Shown: positions 8,087 to 17,069, numbered from the stretch's first letter. The stretch: 64,000 nt of DNA from Pigmentiphaga aceris (GCF_008119665.1 NZ_CP043046.1:2604001-2668000); one strand, 5' to 3'. Notes: generated by a model not told the origin, from the sequence alone. Numbers and translations: made by a program.

Positions 8087-9073
8087 TTACTCCACCGCTA
8101 CCTTCGCTTCTTTCACCAGCCCGGCAAATTTCTCGGTCTCTTCCTTGATCTTCTTTGCCATGTCTTCCCGGCTGTCCCCAATCGGCTCTGCACCCAGTTC
8201 GCCCATGCGCTTCTTGAACTCTGGCGACTGAATGATCGTGACCATCTCGGTGTTGAGCCGAGCAACCAGGTCCTTGGGCGTGGCTGCTGGTGCCAGCACC
8301 CCGAACCAGGTTCCGATATTGAAGCCCTTCAGTCCCGCTTCATCCAGCGTTGGCACATCAGGCAGTGCCGATGACCGGGTGGAGGTCGATACTGCCAGTG
8401 CCCTGAACTTTCCGTTCTTGATGTGCTGCAAGACCGGCGTGATCGTGTCGAAGGACATGGTGATCTGACCGCCCAGCAGGTCGGTGGTCAGCGGGCCGCT
8501 TCCTTGATACGGCACGTGCAGCAAGCTGGTACCCGTGATGTTCTGGAACTGCGTGCCGATCAGGTGTTGCGCGGTGCCATTGCCGTTTGACCCGTAGCTG
8601 AGTTTGCCCGGCTCTGCCTTGGCCAGCGCCATCAGCTCGGCCACGTTTTTGGCTGGTGTATTGGCGTTCACCACCAGCACATTCGGCACGTTGGCAATGG
8701 TGGTGATCGGCGCGAAGTCTTTCTGGAAGTCGTAGGGGAGCTTTTTGTAGACGCTGGTGGCAATGGTGTGGTGGACCGCGCCCACCAGCAGGATGTACCC
8801 GTCCGGCGCGGCTTTGGCGACGTAGTTTGCGCCTACGGTGGCACCTGCACCCGCGCGGTTTTCGACGATCACGGGTTGGCCAAGGCGCTGTGACAGCTTC
8901 TCGCCTAGCGCGCGAGCCAGTGCGTCGGTAGTGCCGCCTGCGGGGAAGGGCACAACCAGGGTGACTGGTTTAGTGGGTCAGGTCTGCGCCATGGCCCCAC
9001 TGGCGGAAAGCGCCAGGCCCAGGGCAAGGGCTTGCAGGATTCGACGGCGATAAACGGGGTGGGTGCTTGTCAT
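8087..9073 (-). pseudogene. Bug-type TTT solute receptor interrupted by in-frame TGA
   Basis: This encodes a periplasmic receptor of the Bug/TctC family, which feeds tripartite tricarboxylate transporters. Reading from ATG 9073 (GGAG 6 bases upstream) gives a Sec signal peptide ending SASGAMAQ, then Thr, then TGA at 8980-8978, and then the same frame continues through PTKPVTLVVPFPAGGTTDAL and the whole receptor, about 328 codons in total. Bug proteins usually read WPxKPV here, so the TGA most likely replaces a TGG tryptophan codon. Downstream are the expected GYILLVG and SYGSNGNGT segments. A GTG at 8953 could restart translation but would lose the signal peptide. It is probably a recent nonsense pseudogene or a sequence error. 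It follows the tartrate dehydrogenase gene on the same strand. Confidence 0.9.
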
Positions 9074-9199
9074 GCTTGTCTCCAGTTCGGTTTTTGTTAT
9101 GAGGCCGACTGTGTGGCGTAGCAGGTCGCCATCTGCGGCCGCGTCACGGCGGTCTTGCCGCCATGACGGGTCAAGCATCTTTCTGGGGTTGATGCAGGG

Positions 9200-10285
9200 T
9201 CAGGCTGCCTTGCGCTGTGACTGGCCGAGTGCCTCGCACACCGCTTGGGTGACCTGAACGGTGGTTGCCTTGCCACCCAGATCGCCGGTGTGCAGCGCCG
9301 GGTTGGCGGTGACTTGTTCAACGGCTTGCATCACACGCGCAGCAGCTTCCGTTTCACCCAGATGCTCCAGCAGCATCACCACCGACCAGAACGTGCCCAC
9401 CGGGTTGGCCAAACCCTTGCCCATGATGTCGAAGGCCGATCCGTGGATGGGTTCGAACATGGACGGGTAACGGCGTTCCGGGTCGATGTTGCCGGTGGGT
9501 GCGATGCCCAGGCTGCCTGCCAGGGCTGCTGCCAGGTCGCTCAGAATGTCGGCGTGCAGGTTGGTGGCGACGATGGTGTCCAGCGTGGCCGGGCGGTTGA
9601 CCATGCGCGCGGTGGCCGCGTCCACCAGTTCCTTGTCCCAGGTAACGTCGGGGAATTCTTTGGAAATCTGTACCGCGATTTCGTCCCACATCACCATGGC
9701 GTGGCGTTGGGCGTTGCTCTTGGTGACCACGGTCAGCAGTTTGCGGGGGCGGGACTGGGCCAGTTTGAAGGCGTAGCGCATGATGCGTTCGACCCCTGCG
9801 CGGGTCATCATCGATACGTCGGTGGCGGCTTCGATGGGGTGGCCTTGGTGGACGCGGCCACCGACGCCTGCGTATTCACCTTCGGAATTTTCGCGCACGA
9901 TGACCCAGTTCAAGTCATCGGGACCACAGCGCTTCAGCGGGCCGTCGATGCCGGGCAAGATGCGGGTGGGGCGCACGTTGGCGTATTGGTCGAAGCCCTG
10001 GCAGATTTTCAGGCGCAGGCCCCACAGCGTGACGTGATCGGGAATGTCCGGGTCACCGGCCGAGCCGAACAGAATGGCGTCCTTGTTGCGCAGAGCATTC
10101 AGGCCGTCAGCCGGCATCATCACGCCGTGCTGCCGGTAGTAATCACCGCCCCAGTCGAAATTCTCGAAGTCGAAGCGGAAGGTGTCGCTCGATGCGGCCA
10201 GGGCTTCCAGCACCTGTTGGCCGGCGGGAATCACTTCCTTGCCGATACCGTCTCCGGGAATGGTCGCGATGGCGTAGCGTTTCAT
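9200..10285 (-). CDS. ttuC: Tartrate dehydrogenase / D-malate dehydrogenase
   Basis: This 361-residue member of the isocitrate/isopropylmalate dehydrogenase family oxidises tartrate or D-malate (and often decarboxylates) with NAD. Seen are the N-terminal YAIATIPGDGIGKEV, the substrate loop ENSEGEYAGVGGR, the catalytic Lys in VTKSNAQRH, the metal-site Asp segment TNLHADILSDLAAAL and the nucleotide-binding EPIHGSAFDIMGKG. Length and motif spelling fit the TtuC/DmlA subgroup rather than LeuB. The Met at 10285 is preferred; a longer reading to 10510 would run through the promoter and into the divergent regulator. The broken Bug receptor gene follows 126 bases downstream, suggesting a joint uptake-oxidation operon. 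Confidence 0.9.
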   Translation of the reverse strand: MKRYAIATIPGDGIGKEVIPAGQQVLEALAASSDTFRFDFENFDWGGDYYRQHGVMMPADGLNALRNKDAILFGSAGDPDIPDHVTLWGLRLKICQGFDQYANVRPTRILPGIDGPLKRCGPDDLNWVIVRENSEGEYAGVGGRVHQGHPIEAATDVSMMTRAGVERIMRYAFKLAQSRPRKLLTVVTKSNAQRHAMVMWDEIAVQISKEFPDVTWDKELVDAATARMVNRPATLDTIVATNLHADILSDLAAALAGSLGIAPTGNIDPERRYPSMFEPIHGSAFDIMGKGLANPVGTFWSVVMLLEHLGETEAAARVMQAVEQVTANPALHTGDLGGKATTVQVTQAVCEALGQSQRKAA

Positions 10286-10359
10286 GGCGTTCTCTGCTTG
10301 ATGGAATGCCACGACTGTACGCAGACAAGTCCTACTTGATTCGCGATCGATTTCAATCC

Positions 10360-10382
10360 ATTGTTTACTTGAAATTAACAAT
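10360..10382. promoter_or_regulatory. Candidate LysR operator in divergent promoter
   Basis: ATTGTT (10360-10365) and AACAAT (10377-10382) form an inverted repeat with an 11-bp spacer, the T-N11-A geometry of LysR-type sites, in the 108-bp region between ttuC and the divergent lysR gene. A second small inverted repeat, CAAGT-CCT-ACTTG, lies at 10326-10338. Assignment to this regulator is inferred from position. Confidence 0.5.
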
Positions 10383-10393
10383 GCGAGGCGTTC

Positions 10394-11308
10394 ATGAGCG
10401 CGACGATTCAGCCGGCCGATCTGGGGTTCTTCTCGGTGCTGGCTCGTGCAGGCAGTCTGAGCGCAGCCGCGCGGGAACTTGGCATCACCACGCCGGCCGT
10501 CAGCCGGCATCTGGCCTTGATGGAGTCACGGGTAGGCGTGTCGCTGGTCAGCCGCACCACGCGGCGCATGCGCCTGACGCCGGAAGGCGAGTTGTACCTG
10601 GAGCATGCGCGCCGCATTCTGGGTGACATTGACGACATGGCGCAGTTGCTGGGGGCGTCCAAAGCGGTGCCGAAAGGACTGCTGCGTGTCAATGCCACGC
10701 TGGGTTTCGGGCGTAGTCACGTGTCGCCGCTTATTTCCAGCTTCATTCGGCAGTACCCGCAGGTCGAGGTGCAATTGCAGTTGTCGGTGAACCCGCCACC
10801 ACTGACCGATGATTCTTTCGACGTCTGCATCTGCTTCGGTGCGCCGCCCGACGCGCGGGTGATGTCACGCCTGCTGGCGGCGAACCGGCGTTTGCTGTGC
10901 GCGGCACCGTCCTACCTTGCCAGGCACGGCATGCCGAAAGTTCCGAACGATTTGACCAGGCACAACTGCATTGGAATCAGGCAGGGCAAGGAAGCCTATG
11001 GGGTGTGGCGACTGACAAGCGACAAAGGGCGCAATGCCTCAGTCGAATCGGTGAAGACGCGCGGCAACCTGACGACCAACGACGGCGAAATCGCGGTCAA
11101 TTGGGCGCTCGATGGGCACGGCATTTTGATGCGCGCAGAATGGGATATCGAACGCTACTTGCAGAGCGGACGCCTGGTGCAGGTGCTGCCGCAATACAGC
11201 ACGCCCGATGCCGACATTCACGCGGTGTATCCGCAGCGGCATCAGTCCACAGCACGAGTGCGCGCGTTTGTGGACTTCGTGGCCTTGGCGTTCGAGAAGA
11301 AAGCGTAG
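10394..11308 (+). CDS. LysR-family regulator (DmlR/TtuA-like)
   Basis: This is a 304-residue LysR-type regulator. The N-terminal winged helix-turn-helix is clear (FFSVLARAGSLSAAARELGITTPAVSRHLALMESRVG), followed by the linker helix and the ligand-binding domain (GLLRVNATLGFGRSHVSPLISSF). It is divergent from the tartrate/D-malate dehydrogenase gene with a 108-bp shared promoter region, the usual LysR layout, so it probably activates that gene in response to tartrate, malate or a related acid. The ligand is inferred from context only. Confidence 0.9.
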   Translation: MSATIQPADLGFFSVLARAGSLSAAARELGITTPAVSRHLALMESRVGVSLVSRTTRRMRLTPEGELYLEHARRILGDIDDMAQLLGASKAVPKGLLRVNATLGFGRSHVSPLISSFIRQYPQVEVQLQLSVNPPPLTDDSFDVCICFGAPPDARVMSRLLAANRRLLCAAPSYLARHGMPKVPNDLTRHNCIGIRQGKEAYGVWRLTSDKGRNASVESVKTRGNLTTNDGEIAVNWALDGHGILMRAEWDIERYLQSGRLVQVLPQYSTPDADIHAVYPQRHQSTARVRAFVDFVALAFEKKA

Positions 11309-11309
11309 C

Positions 11310-11422
11310 AATCTGCTGACTGGCTGTTTTCGCGGACGTTGGCACGCAGCAAGGGGCTTGTCGCGTGCCAACGCCACGGTGTGCCTGCGCGCCGGCACGG
11401 ATGATAATCCTGTCAGCAGATT
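11310..11422. terminator. Nested inverted repeats between convergent genes
   Basis: Two perfect 11-bp hairpins are nested between the 3' ends of the lysR gene and the reductase gene: outer arms 11310-11320 (AATCTGCTGAC) and 11412-11422, inner arms 11337-11347 (CGTTGGCACGC) and 11363-11373 with a 15-nt loop. Because they are symmetric and lie in a convergent gap they probably serve as a bidirectional transcript end. Between the outer arm and 11506 no further feature was recognised. Confidence 0.55.
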
Positions 11423-11506
11423 TCCCTGATCACGCACAGATCCTGGCTCAGATCGATCAGGCGGCCGGCAACACAGCCAGCGCAATACCCGGCACGCCAG
11501 CAGCGA

Positions 11507-12493
11507 TCAAGCGTTCACGTCCACAACAGTTCGTCCCTGAACCTTGCCCGCCATGACCTGGCTGGCAAGCTCGGGCACGTCTGCCAAGCCGATTACCCGG
11601 GTGGTCCGCGCAAGCTTGTCCAGATCCAGGTCACTGGCCAAGCGCGACCAGGCCTGCAGCCGTACCGATTGCGGCGCATTGACCGAGTCGATGCCTGCGA
11701 GGCTAACGTTTCGCAGAATGAAGGGCAGGACCGATGCGGGCAGGTCTGCGCCTTGTGCAAGGCCAAAGGCCGCGACCACGCCGCGATACTTGATCTGCGC
11801 CAGCACGTTCGCCAAGGTATGGCTGCCAACCGAATCGATGGCGCCGGCCCATTTTTCCCTGGCGATCGGTGCGCCGGCTTCGGACAAGGTGTTGCGGTCG
11901 ATGATCTCTGCCGCGCCAAGCGCCCGCAAGTAGTCGGCTTCGTCGAGGCGGCCGGTGGATGCGATCACCCGATAGCCCAGGCCCGATAGCAGGGCGATCG
12001 CTACCGAGCCCGCACCGCCATTGGCTCCTGTCACCAAAATGTCGCCACGCTCCGGCGTCAGGCCACCGTGTTCCAGTGCCAATACGGACAGCATCGCGGT
12101 ATAGCCTGCGGTGCCGATGGCCATGGCGTCGCGAGTTGTGAAGGCATCTGGAATCTTCACCAGCCAGTCGCCGCTCACGCGCGCCTTCTGTGCAAAGCCG
12201 CCGTGGTGCGTCTGACTCAGGCCCCAGCCATTTGCCAGCACACGGTCGCCTGCGACAAGACCGGGATAAGTCGATGACTCGACCACACCGGCAAAGTCGA
12301 TACCCGGAATCAACGGGAACTTGCGAATGACCGGAGAGCTGCCGCTCAGCGCCATCGCGTCTTTGTAATTCACCGTTGAATAGTCGATTGCGACGGTGAC
12401 ATCGCCCGGCATCAGGTCTTCTTCCTGGAAGTCGACCAGGTGAGTCGAAATGGTGTCCCCAGCCTTGCTGGCGAGTAGTGCCTTGAACGTCAT
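11507..12493 (-). CDS. acuI: Acrylyl-CoA reductase-type MDR oxidoreductase (AcuI/YhdH)
   Basis: This is a 328-residue zinc-independent medium-chain reductase of the YhdH/AcuI group, which reduces acryloyl-CoA to propionyl-CoA with NADPH. Visible features are the N-terminal GroES-like fold with IDYSTVNYKDAMALSG and FPLIPGIDFAGVV, the Rossmann loop VTGANGGAGSVAIALL and IASTGR for the NADP phosphate. The start at 12493 gives MTFKALLAS, the usual start of the family; an upstream reading to 12556 is not supported. It stands alone, convergent with the lysR gene, and may detoxify acryloyl-CoA. The precise substrate is inferred. Confidence 0.85.
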   Translation of the reverse strand: MTFKALLASKAGDTISTHLVDFQEEDLMPGDVTVAIDYSTVNYKDAMALSGSSPVIRKFPLIPGIDFAGVVESSTYPGLVAGDRVLANGWGLSQTHHGGFAQKARVSGDWLVKIPDAFTTRDAMAIGTAGYTAMLSVLALEHGGLTPERGDILVTGANGGAGSVAIALLSGLGYRVIASTGRLDEADYLRALGAAEIIDRNTLSEAGAPIAREKWAGAIDSVGSHTLANVLAQIKYRGVVAAFGLAQGADLPASVLPFILRNVSLAGIDSVNAPQSVRLQAWSRLASDLDLDKLARTTRVIGLADVPELASQVMAGKVQGRTVVDVNA

Positions 12494-12598
12494 GTGCTGC
12501 CCTTTGGGTTGGCTTCCTGTCGGGGCAATGATGTCAACGCCAATCTTTGCTGTCAAGATTTAAGATTATGATCGACATCAATGATGGCGATGCACGAT

Positions 12599-13465
12599 CT
12601 AGCCGAACCTCAACGTCATCACCCCAGCCACCACCAATCCGGTACCCGCCGCGCGTGTCCATCCGAAGCGCTCGCCCAACAACAGGGTGCCGATCAGCGC
12701 GGCGAAGATCACCGACGTTTCGCGTAGCGCGGCCACCAGCGCCACCGGGGCATGCGCCATCGCCCACAAAGCAATGCCGTAGCTGCCCAGTGAAGCGGCG
12801 GTGCCGCCGATTGCCAGCTTGACCCGGCCCAGCATGTAGCGCACTGCGTCACCGCGTGCCGGGCCTAGGCACCACATGACCAATGCCATGTAGGGCAAGC
12901 CATCCAGCAGGAAGATGGCCGCCGCATACGCAAACGGATCGCCGGCCGCGCGCACCCCCATGCCGTCGACAACGGTATAGCTGGCGATGATGCAGGCGTT
13001 CGCCAGCGCAAAACCCAAGGCCTTGCGACGATTGCCGCTTTTGTCCGAATGATTGACCCGTGCAAGCCCCACCGTCAGTACGCCGATCGACAGCAACACA
13101 ACTCCGATCCACGCCTGCGGTGACAGATGGTCGCCCACCACGGTGGTACCGACCACCGCCACCAGCAGCGGTGCCGAGCCACGCATGATCGGGTAGGTCA
13201 GCCCCAGATCACCGTGCCGATACGCGCCCGCCAGGGCAACGTAGTACGCCACGTGAATGGCCGATGAAGCCAGGATGTAGGGCCAGGCCGCTGCCGCTGG
13301 CAGGCCGAACCACAGCACGGCCGGAATGGCGAACACCACGCCCAGGCTGTGGATCAAGGCGGTGTCCAGCGATTTGTTCGGGCCTGATTTGATCAGCGCA
13401 TTCCAGCTGGCATGCAGCAATGCCGCGAACAGGATGGCCAGCACCAGCGGAACGCTCAGGCTCAT
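12599..13465 (-). CDS. EamA/DMT-family inner-membrane transporter
   Basis: This 288-residue membrane protein has about ten hydrophobic segments in the two EamA repeats, for example VPLVLAILFAALLHASWNALI at the start, PIMRGSAPLLVAVVGTTVVG (the conserved Pro-Ile-x-Arg-Gly of this group) and ETSVIFAALIGTLLLGERFGW in the second repeat. The ATG at 13465 overlaps the stop of the HD-domain gene by 4 bases, so it is the last gene of the gntR-HD-DMT operon. It may export or import a phosphonate-related compound, but no substrate can be read from sequence. Confidence 0.87.
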   Translation of the reverse strand: MSLSVPLVLAILFAALLHASWNALIKSGPNKSLDTALIHSLGVVFAIPAVLWFGLPAAAAWPYILASSAIHVAYYVALAGAYRHGDLGLTYPIMRGSAPLLVAVVGTTVVGDHLSPQAWIGVVLLSIGVLTVGLARVNHSDKSGNRRKALGFALANACIIASYTVVDGMGVRAAGDPFAYAAAIFLLDGLPYMALVMWCLGPARGDAVRYMLGRVKLAIGGTAASLGSYGIALWAMAHAPVALVAALRETSVIFAALIGTLLLGERFGWTRAAGTGLVVAGVMTLRFG

Positions 13466-14010
13466 GACAGGCAGCAGCGGGCGGCGATGCGCAGATAGTG
13501 GTCCAGGGCTGGCGTTTGCAGGCCTTCGATCTTTGCCCGATCGTCCCACAGCCGCAACTGCACAGCGTCTGTGGCATGTGGCCGGGCGATGAAGGCGGCG
13601 GCTTCTTCAGGCGAAAACACACCGCCTTGAAGCACCAGACTGCGCTGGGAATCTGCGGACAAGGCCGCCTGATATTCCGGCCGCGTTGCACAGAGATAAC
13701 GCTTGGCATCCACATGCCAACGAATCACATCCAGTACCCGGTCGGGGAACACCCCGCGCAGGAAGGGCAAGGCGCTGTATTGATGCAGGTCGTCAATGCC
13801 GCGCGCGGTAGGCGTCTCGCCGTGGTCGTGCAGCAGGTGTCCCAGGTCGTGCAGCAAGGCTGCGGTAATCAGCTCGTCATCGGCACCGGCCTGTTCGGCA
13901 AACCAGGCAGTTTGCAGTGCGTGTTCGGTCTGGGTGACGGGTTCGCCGCTGTACTGCGTGTCGCCGTGCTGCTTGAACAGGTAGGCAATGTCATCGAAGG
14001 CCAGGGCCAT
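13462..14010 (-). CDS. PhnZ-like HD-domain mixed-valent diiron oxygenase
   Basis: This is a 182-residue HD-domain protein of the phosphonate-linked PhnZ/TmpB type. PhnZ cleaves the C-P bond of 2-amino-1-hydroxyethylphosphonate oxidatively with a diiron centre. With an offset of about 4 to PhnZ, the iron ligands fit: His30, His54-Asp55 (LLHDLGH), His76 in DDLHQY, His99 in IRWH and Asp156/157 in LWDDR. Tyr20 and Glu23 (YSGEPVTQ) match the mobile Tyr24/Glu27 pair of PhnZ. It lies 4 bases after gntR in a locus for aminoethylphosphonate. No PhnY-type 2-oxoglutarate hydroxylase is in the window, so its true substrate is open. Confidence 0.85.
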   Translation of the reverse strand: MALAFDDIAYLFKQHGDTQYSGEPVTQTEHALQTAWFAEQAGADDELITAALLHDLGHLLHDHGETPTARGIDDLHQYSALPFLRGVFPDRVLDVIRWHVDAKRYLCATRPEYQAALSADSQRSLVLQGGVFSPEEAAAFIARPHATDAVQLRLWDDRAKIEGLQTPALDHYLRIAARCCLS

Positions 14011-14014
14011 GATG

Positions 14015-14782
14015 TCAGGCCTCTACCGCAGCGCGGGCCGCACGTTTGCGGGCAGGGACGGGTTGTACAGGCTGTTCGCTGAAGTTCTGCAGCGTGCGTT
14101 CGCGACTGTTCATCACGTGGTCGAACATGGCTTGGCCGGCAGCTTCGGTGTCGTGGGCAGCGATTGCCTTGACGATCTGGCGGTGTTCGCGGGTGTAGAC
14201 GGTCATGGATTCGACAGTCAGGTTCTTGCGACGAATCAGCGACAGCTCCTTGGTCAGCCGTCGATAGTTCGCCTCGAACTTGGTGTTGCCGACAAGCTGC
14301 AGCAGGCTGTCGTGAAACGCCAGGTTATGGCGATGGAAGTCTTGCGCGTTGCCCGCCTTGACGGCGGCATCCATGGCATCTACCAGCGCGCGCAGGGGTT
14401 TCACCTGCGCCGCCGTGGTGGTCTCTGCCAGCTTGCGGCCGATGTACATCTCCATCACCGCACGCAACTCGAAGATTTCCAGCGCCTCGTCCAGCTCGAT
14501 GGCGCGTACGAACACCCCGCGATTTTTCTCCGTGCGTACGAGGCCGGCTTCATCAAGCATGCGGAAGGCTTCGCGCACCGGGCCACGCGATACGCCCAAC
14601 TGTGTGGCAATGGTGAGTTCGGTCAGCTTGCTTCCTGGCGGCAGCTCGCCCGCCAAAATCATGCGTTCAAGCTCGTTCTGCACCAAGCCGGCGAGCGAGT
14701 TGCACTGGAGTTGTGCAATGGTCGCGCTGATGGGGCTGTCGACAGGATTCTTGAGGACAGGCTTGGACACTTCGGTAGACAT
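14015..14782 (-). CDS. GntR/FCD regulator of phosphonate use
   Basis: This 255-residue GntR-family regulator has an N-terminal winged helix (LQCNSLAGLVQNELERMILAGELPPGSKL, then ATQLGVSRGPVREAFRMLDEAGLV) and a C-terminal FCD ligand domain with the metal-site histidines in RHNLAFHDSLLQLVGN and the late FDHVMNSRERTL helix. It resembles the regulator found with 2-aminoethylphosphonate genes in Burkholderiales. It is divergent from the ABC importer and is the first gene of an operon with the HD oxygenase and the DMT transporter. It probably represses both operons until a phosphonate effector binds. Confidence 0.88.
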   Translation of the reverse strand: MSTEVSKPVLKNPVDSPISATIAQLQCNSLAGLVQNELERMILAGELPPGSKLTELTIATQLGVSRGPVREAFRMLDEAGLVRTEKNRGVFVRAIELDEALEIFELRAVMEMYIGRKLAETTTAAQVKPLRALVDAMDAAVKAGNAQDFHRHNLAFHDSLLQLVGNTKFEANYRRLTKELSLIRRKNLTVESMTVYTREHRQIVKAIAAHDTEAAGQAMFDHVMNSRERTLQNFSEQPVQPVPARKRAARAAVEA

Positions 14783-14816
14783 GAATACGTTCCCGCGAGA
14801 AGGCTGGTTTTCCAGA

Positions 14817-14826
14817 TTGTCTACGA
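14817..14826. promoter_or_regulatory. Candidate GntR half-palindrome operator
   Basis: TTGTCTACGA (imperfect inverted repeat of the TNGT-NN-ACNA type seen at FCD-GntR sites) lies in the 146-bp divergent gap between gntR and the importer operon, in an AT-rich stretch with a second TCTACAAA element at 14841-14848. The site is proposed only from form and position. Confidence 0.35.
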
Positions 14827-14928
14827 TTTACAAAAAACTTTCTACAAACTGGCCTCCATTTTGCTTGGTGTCACACGGATGAAATGCGCGACCACCACAG
14901 TTCGATTCGTCAACATTGGAGCCTCAAG

Positions 14929-15972
14929 ATGAAACGCATTCGGCAGATTCTTTCCACCACATTCGGACTTGTTCTGGTCGCCTCGGCCGGCGCTGCCTTC
15001 GCGCAGAAGCAGCAGCTGGTGGTCTACACCGCGCTTGAAACCGACCAGCTCAAGGCCTACCAAGAGGCCTTCAACAAGACCAACCCAGACATCGAAATCA
15101 AGTGGGTACGGGACTCGACTGGTGTCATCACCGCCAAGCTGCTTGCCGAGAAGGGCAACCCGCAGGCCGACGTGATCATGGGTGTGGCAGCGACCAGCCT
15201 GGCGCTGTTCAACCGCAACGGCATGCTCGAACCCTTCGCGCCGGTCAATCTGGACGCGATCATGCCGGCTTACCGCGACAAGAGCAGCCCGCCGGCCTGG
15301 TTCGGCATGGACGTGTTCGGTGCCACCGTCTGCTTCAACACGGTGGAAGCCAAGAAGAAGAACATCCCCATCCCCACCACCTGGAAGGATCTGACCAAGC
15401 CCGAGTTCAAGGGCCAAGTGGTAATGCCCAACCCGGCTTCGTCGGGCACGGGTTATCTGGATGTCGTGTCGTGGTTGCAGATGTGGGGCGATGAAGGCGG
15501 CAAGGGCGGCGGCTGGAAGTACATGGACGCGCTGCACGAGAACATTGCCCAGTACACGCACTCGGGTTCCAAGCCTTGCAACATGGCAGCGTCGGGCGAA
15601 TACGTGGCCGGCATCAGTTTTGAGTACCGTGGCCACACCAACAAGGCCAAGGGCGCGCCGATTGAACTGGTGTTCCCGAAGGAAGGCCTGGGCTGGGACC
15701 TGGAAGGCTTTGCCATCTACAAGGGCACCAAGAAGCTGGAAGCCGCGAAGGCGCTGGCCAACTGGGCATCGTCCAAAGACGCAATGATCTTGTACGGCAA
15801 GAACTTCGCCATCACTGCCCAGCCCGGTGTTGCGCCCAAGCTGGCCAACATCCCGGACGATTACGAGTCGCGCCTGATCAAGCTGGACTTCGACAAGGCT
15901 GCAGCCAGCCGTGATACGACGCTGGCCGAATGGTCACGCCGTTACGACGCCAAGAGCGAAGCGCGGAAGTAA
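14929..15972 (+). CDS. 2-aminoethylphosphonate ABC transporter, periplasmic binding protein
   Basis: This 347-residue receptor starts with a Sec signal peptide (MKRIRQILSTTFGLVLVASAGAAFA, cleaved near AFA-QKQ). The mature part begins QLVVYTALETDQLKAYQEAFNK and contains NPQADVIMGVAATSLALFNRNG and MPNPASSGTGYLDVVSWLQ, typical of iron/polyamine/phosphonate-type class II binding proteins. The start at 14929 has GGAG 7 bases upstream; an earlier ATG at 14884 would add a hydrophilic segment before the signal. Linkage to an FAD oxidoreductase and phosphonoacetaldehyde hydrolase identifies 2-aminoethylphosphonate as the probable ligand. Confidence 0.88.
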   Translation: MKRIRQILSTTFGLVLVASAGAAFAQKQQLVVYTALETDQLKAYQEAFNKTNPDIEIKWVRDSTGVITAKLLAEKGNPQADVIMGVAATSLALFNRNGMLEPFAPVNLDAIMPAYRDKSSPPAWFGMDVFGATVCFNTVEAKKKNIPIPTTWKDLTKPEFKGQVVMPNPASSGTGYLDVVSWLQMWGDEGGKGGGWKYMDALHENIAQYTHSGSKPCNMAASGEYVAGISFEYRGHTNKAKGAPIELVFPKEGLGWDLEGFAIYKGTKKLEAAKALANWASSKDAMILYGKNFAITAQPGVAPKLANIPDDYESRLIKLDFDKAAASRDTTLAEWSRRYDAKSEARK

Positions 15973-15977
15973 TCTTC

Positions 15978-17069
15978 ATGGACACGGCTTACCTCACACT
16001 GCGTGGCATCCACAAACGCTTCGGGGCATTTACCGCGCTGAACGATATCGATCTGTCGATTCAGAAGGGCGAATTCGTTTGTTTCCTGGGGCCGTCAGGC
16101 TGCGGCAAGACCACGCTGTTGCGCATTGTGGCGGGGCTGGAGACGCAGACCTCGGGTGCCATCGTGCAGGCAGGCCGTGATATCTCGGTGTTGCCGCCGG
16201 CCGACCGGGATTACGGGATCATGTTCCAGTCCTATGCGCTGTTCCCGAATCTTACTGTCGCAAAAAACGTCAGTTATGGATTGGTGAACCGCAAGCAGGG
16301 CAGGGCACATATCGACGCTCGGGTGACAGAACTGCTGAAGCTGGTCGGGTTGCCCGGCAGCGAGGCGAAGTTTCCGGCGCAGATGTCGGGTGGGCAGCAG
16401 CAGCGCATCGCCCTGGCGCGGGCGCTGGCGACCTCGCCGGGCTTGTTGCTGCTGGACGAGCCGCTGTCAGCGCTGGACGCCACCGTGCGGGTGCATCTGC
16501 GCAATGAAATCCGCGACCTGCAGCGCAAGCTGGGCGTGACCACCATCATGGTGACCCACGACCAAGAGGAAGCGCTGTCGGTGGCCGATCGCATCGTGGT
16601 GATGAACCACGGTGTGATCGAGCAGGTAGGCACGCCCATGGAGGTGTACCGAGAACCGGCATCGCCCTTCGTTGCCGACTTTGTCGGCAAGGTCAACCGG
16701 CTGCATGCGGTGGCCGAGGGCGACCACTGGTTCCGGTGTGGTGACAGGCGACTGCAATGTTTGCCTGGCGCGGGTGCAGATTTCCGTCCGGGGGCCAAGG
16801 TGGCGCTGTACTTGCGGCCGGAAGACCGCATCGTGGGTGGCGTGCATGAACGTGACCCGCTCCGCTGTCAGGGCACGGTGCGGCATATCGAGTTTCTGGG
16901 CGGCAATTGCCTGGCGGCCGTGGAAGTCGATGGCCTGGGCGGCCAGCGTATGCAAGTGCAGTATTCGCTTAACCAGATGGACGAGTTTCATGTGCATGAA
17001 GGTGCCCGCGTGAGCTTTGCGCTGCGCGCTGACCGGTTGCGGGTGTTCTGCGCAGCGGGTGGCGCATGA
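15978..17069 (+). CDS. 2-aminoethylphosphonate ABC transporter, ATPase
   Basis: This is a 363-residue ATP-binding subunit of the importer. It has Walker A GPSGCGKTT, Q-loop MFQSYALFPNLTV, signature MSGGQQQRIALARAL, Walker B LLLLDEPLSALD and switch His VTHDQEEAL; the last 120 residues form a TOBE-type regulatory domain with LYLRPEDRIV. The ATG at 15978 (MDTAYLTL) is chosen because GGAAG precedes it and it starts just after the receptor stop; an upstream in-frame start would overlap the receptor gene. The stop overlaps the permease start (ATGA). Confidence 0.92.
   Translation: MDTAYLTLRGIHKRFGAFTALNDIDLSIQKGEFVCFLGPSGCGKTTLLRIVAGLETQTSGAIVQAGRDISVLPPADRDYGIMFQSYALFPNLTVAKNVSYGLVNRKQGRAHIDARVTELLKLVGLPGSEAKFPAQMSGGQQQRIALARALATSPGLLLLDEPLSALDATVRVHLRNEIRDLQRKLGVTTIMVTHDQEEALSVADRIVVMNHGVIEQVGTPMEVYREPASPFVADFVGKVNRLHAVAEGDHWFRCGDRRLQCLPGAGADFRPGAKVALYLRPEDRIVGGVHERDPLRCQGTVRHIEFLGGNCLAAVEVDGLGGQRMQVQYSLNQMDEFHVHEGARVSFALRADRLRVFCAAGGA

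Noticed and set aside
8978..8980. TGA as a selenocysteine codon in the Bug receptor
   Set aside because: Bug receptors have no redox site here, the family residue is usually Trp, and no SECIS-like hairpin directly downstream was evident; a nonsense change or error is simpler.
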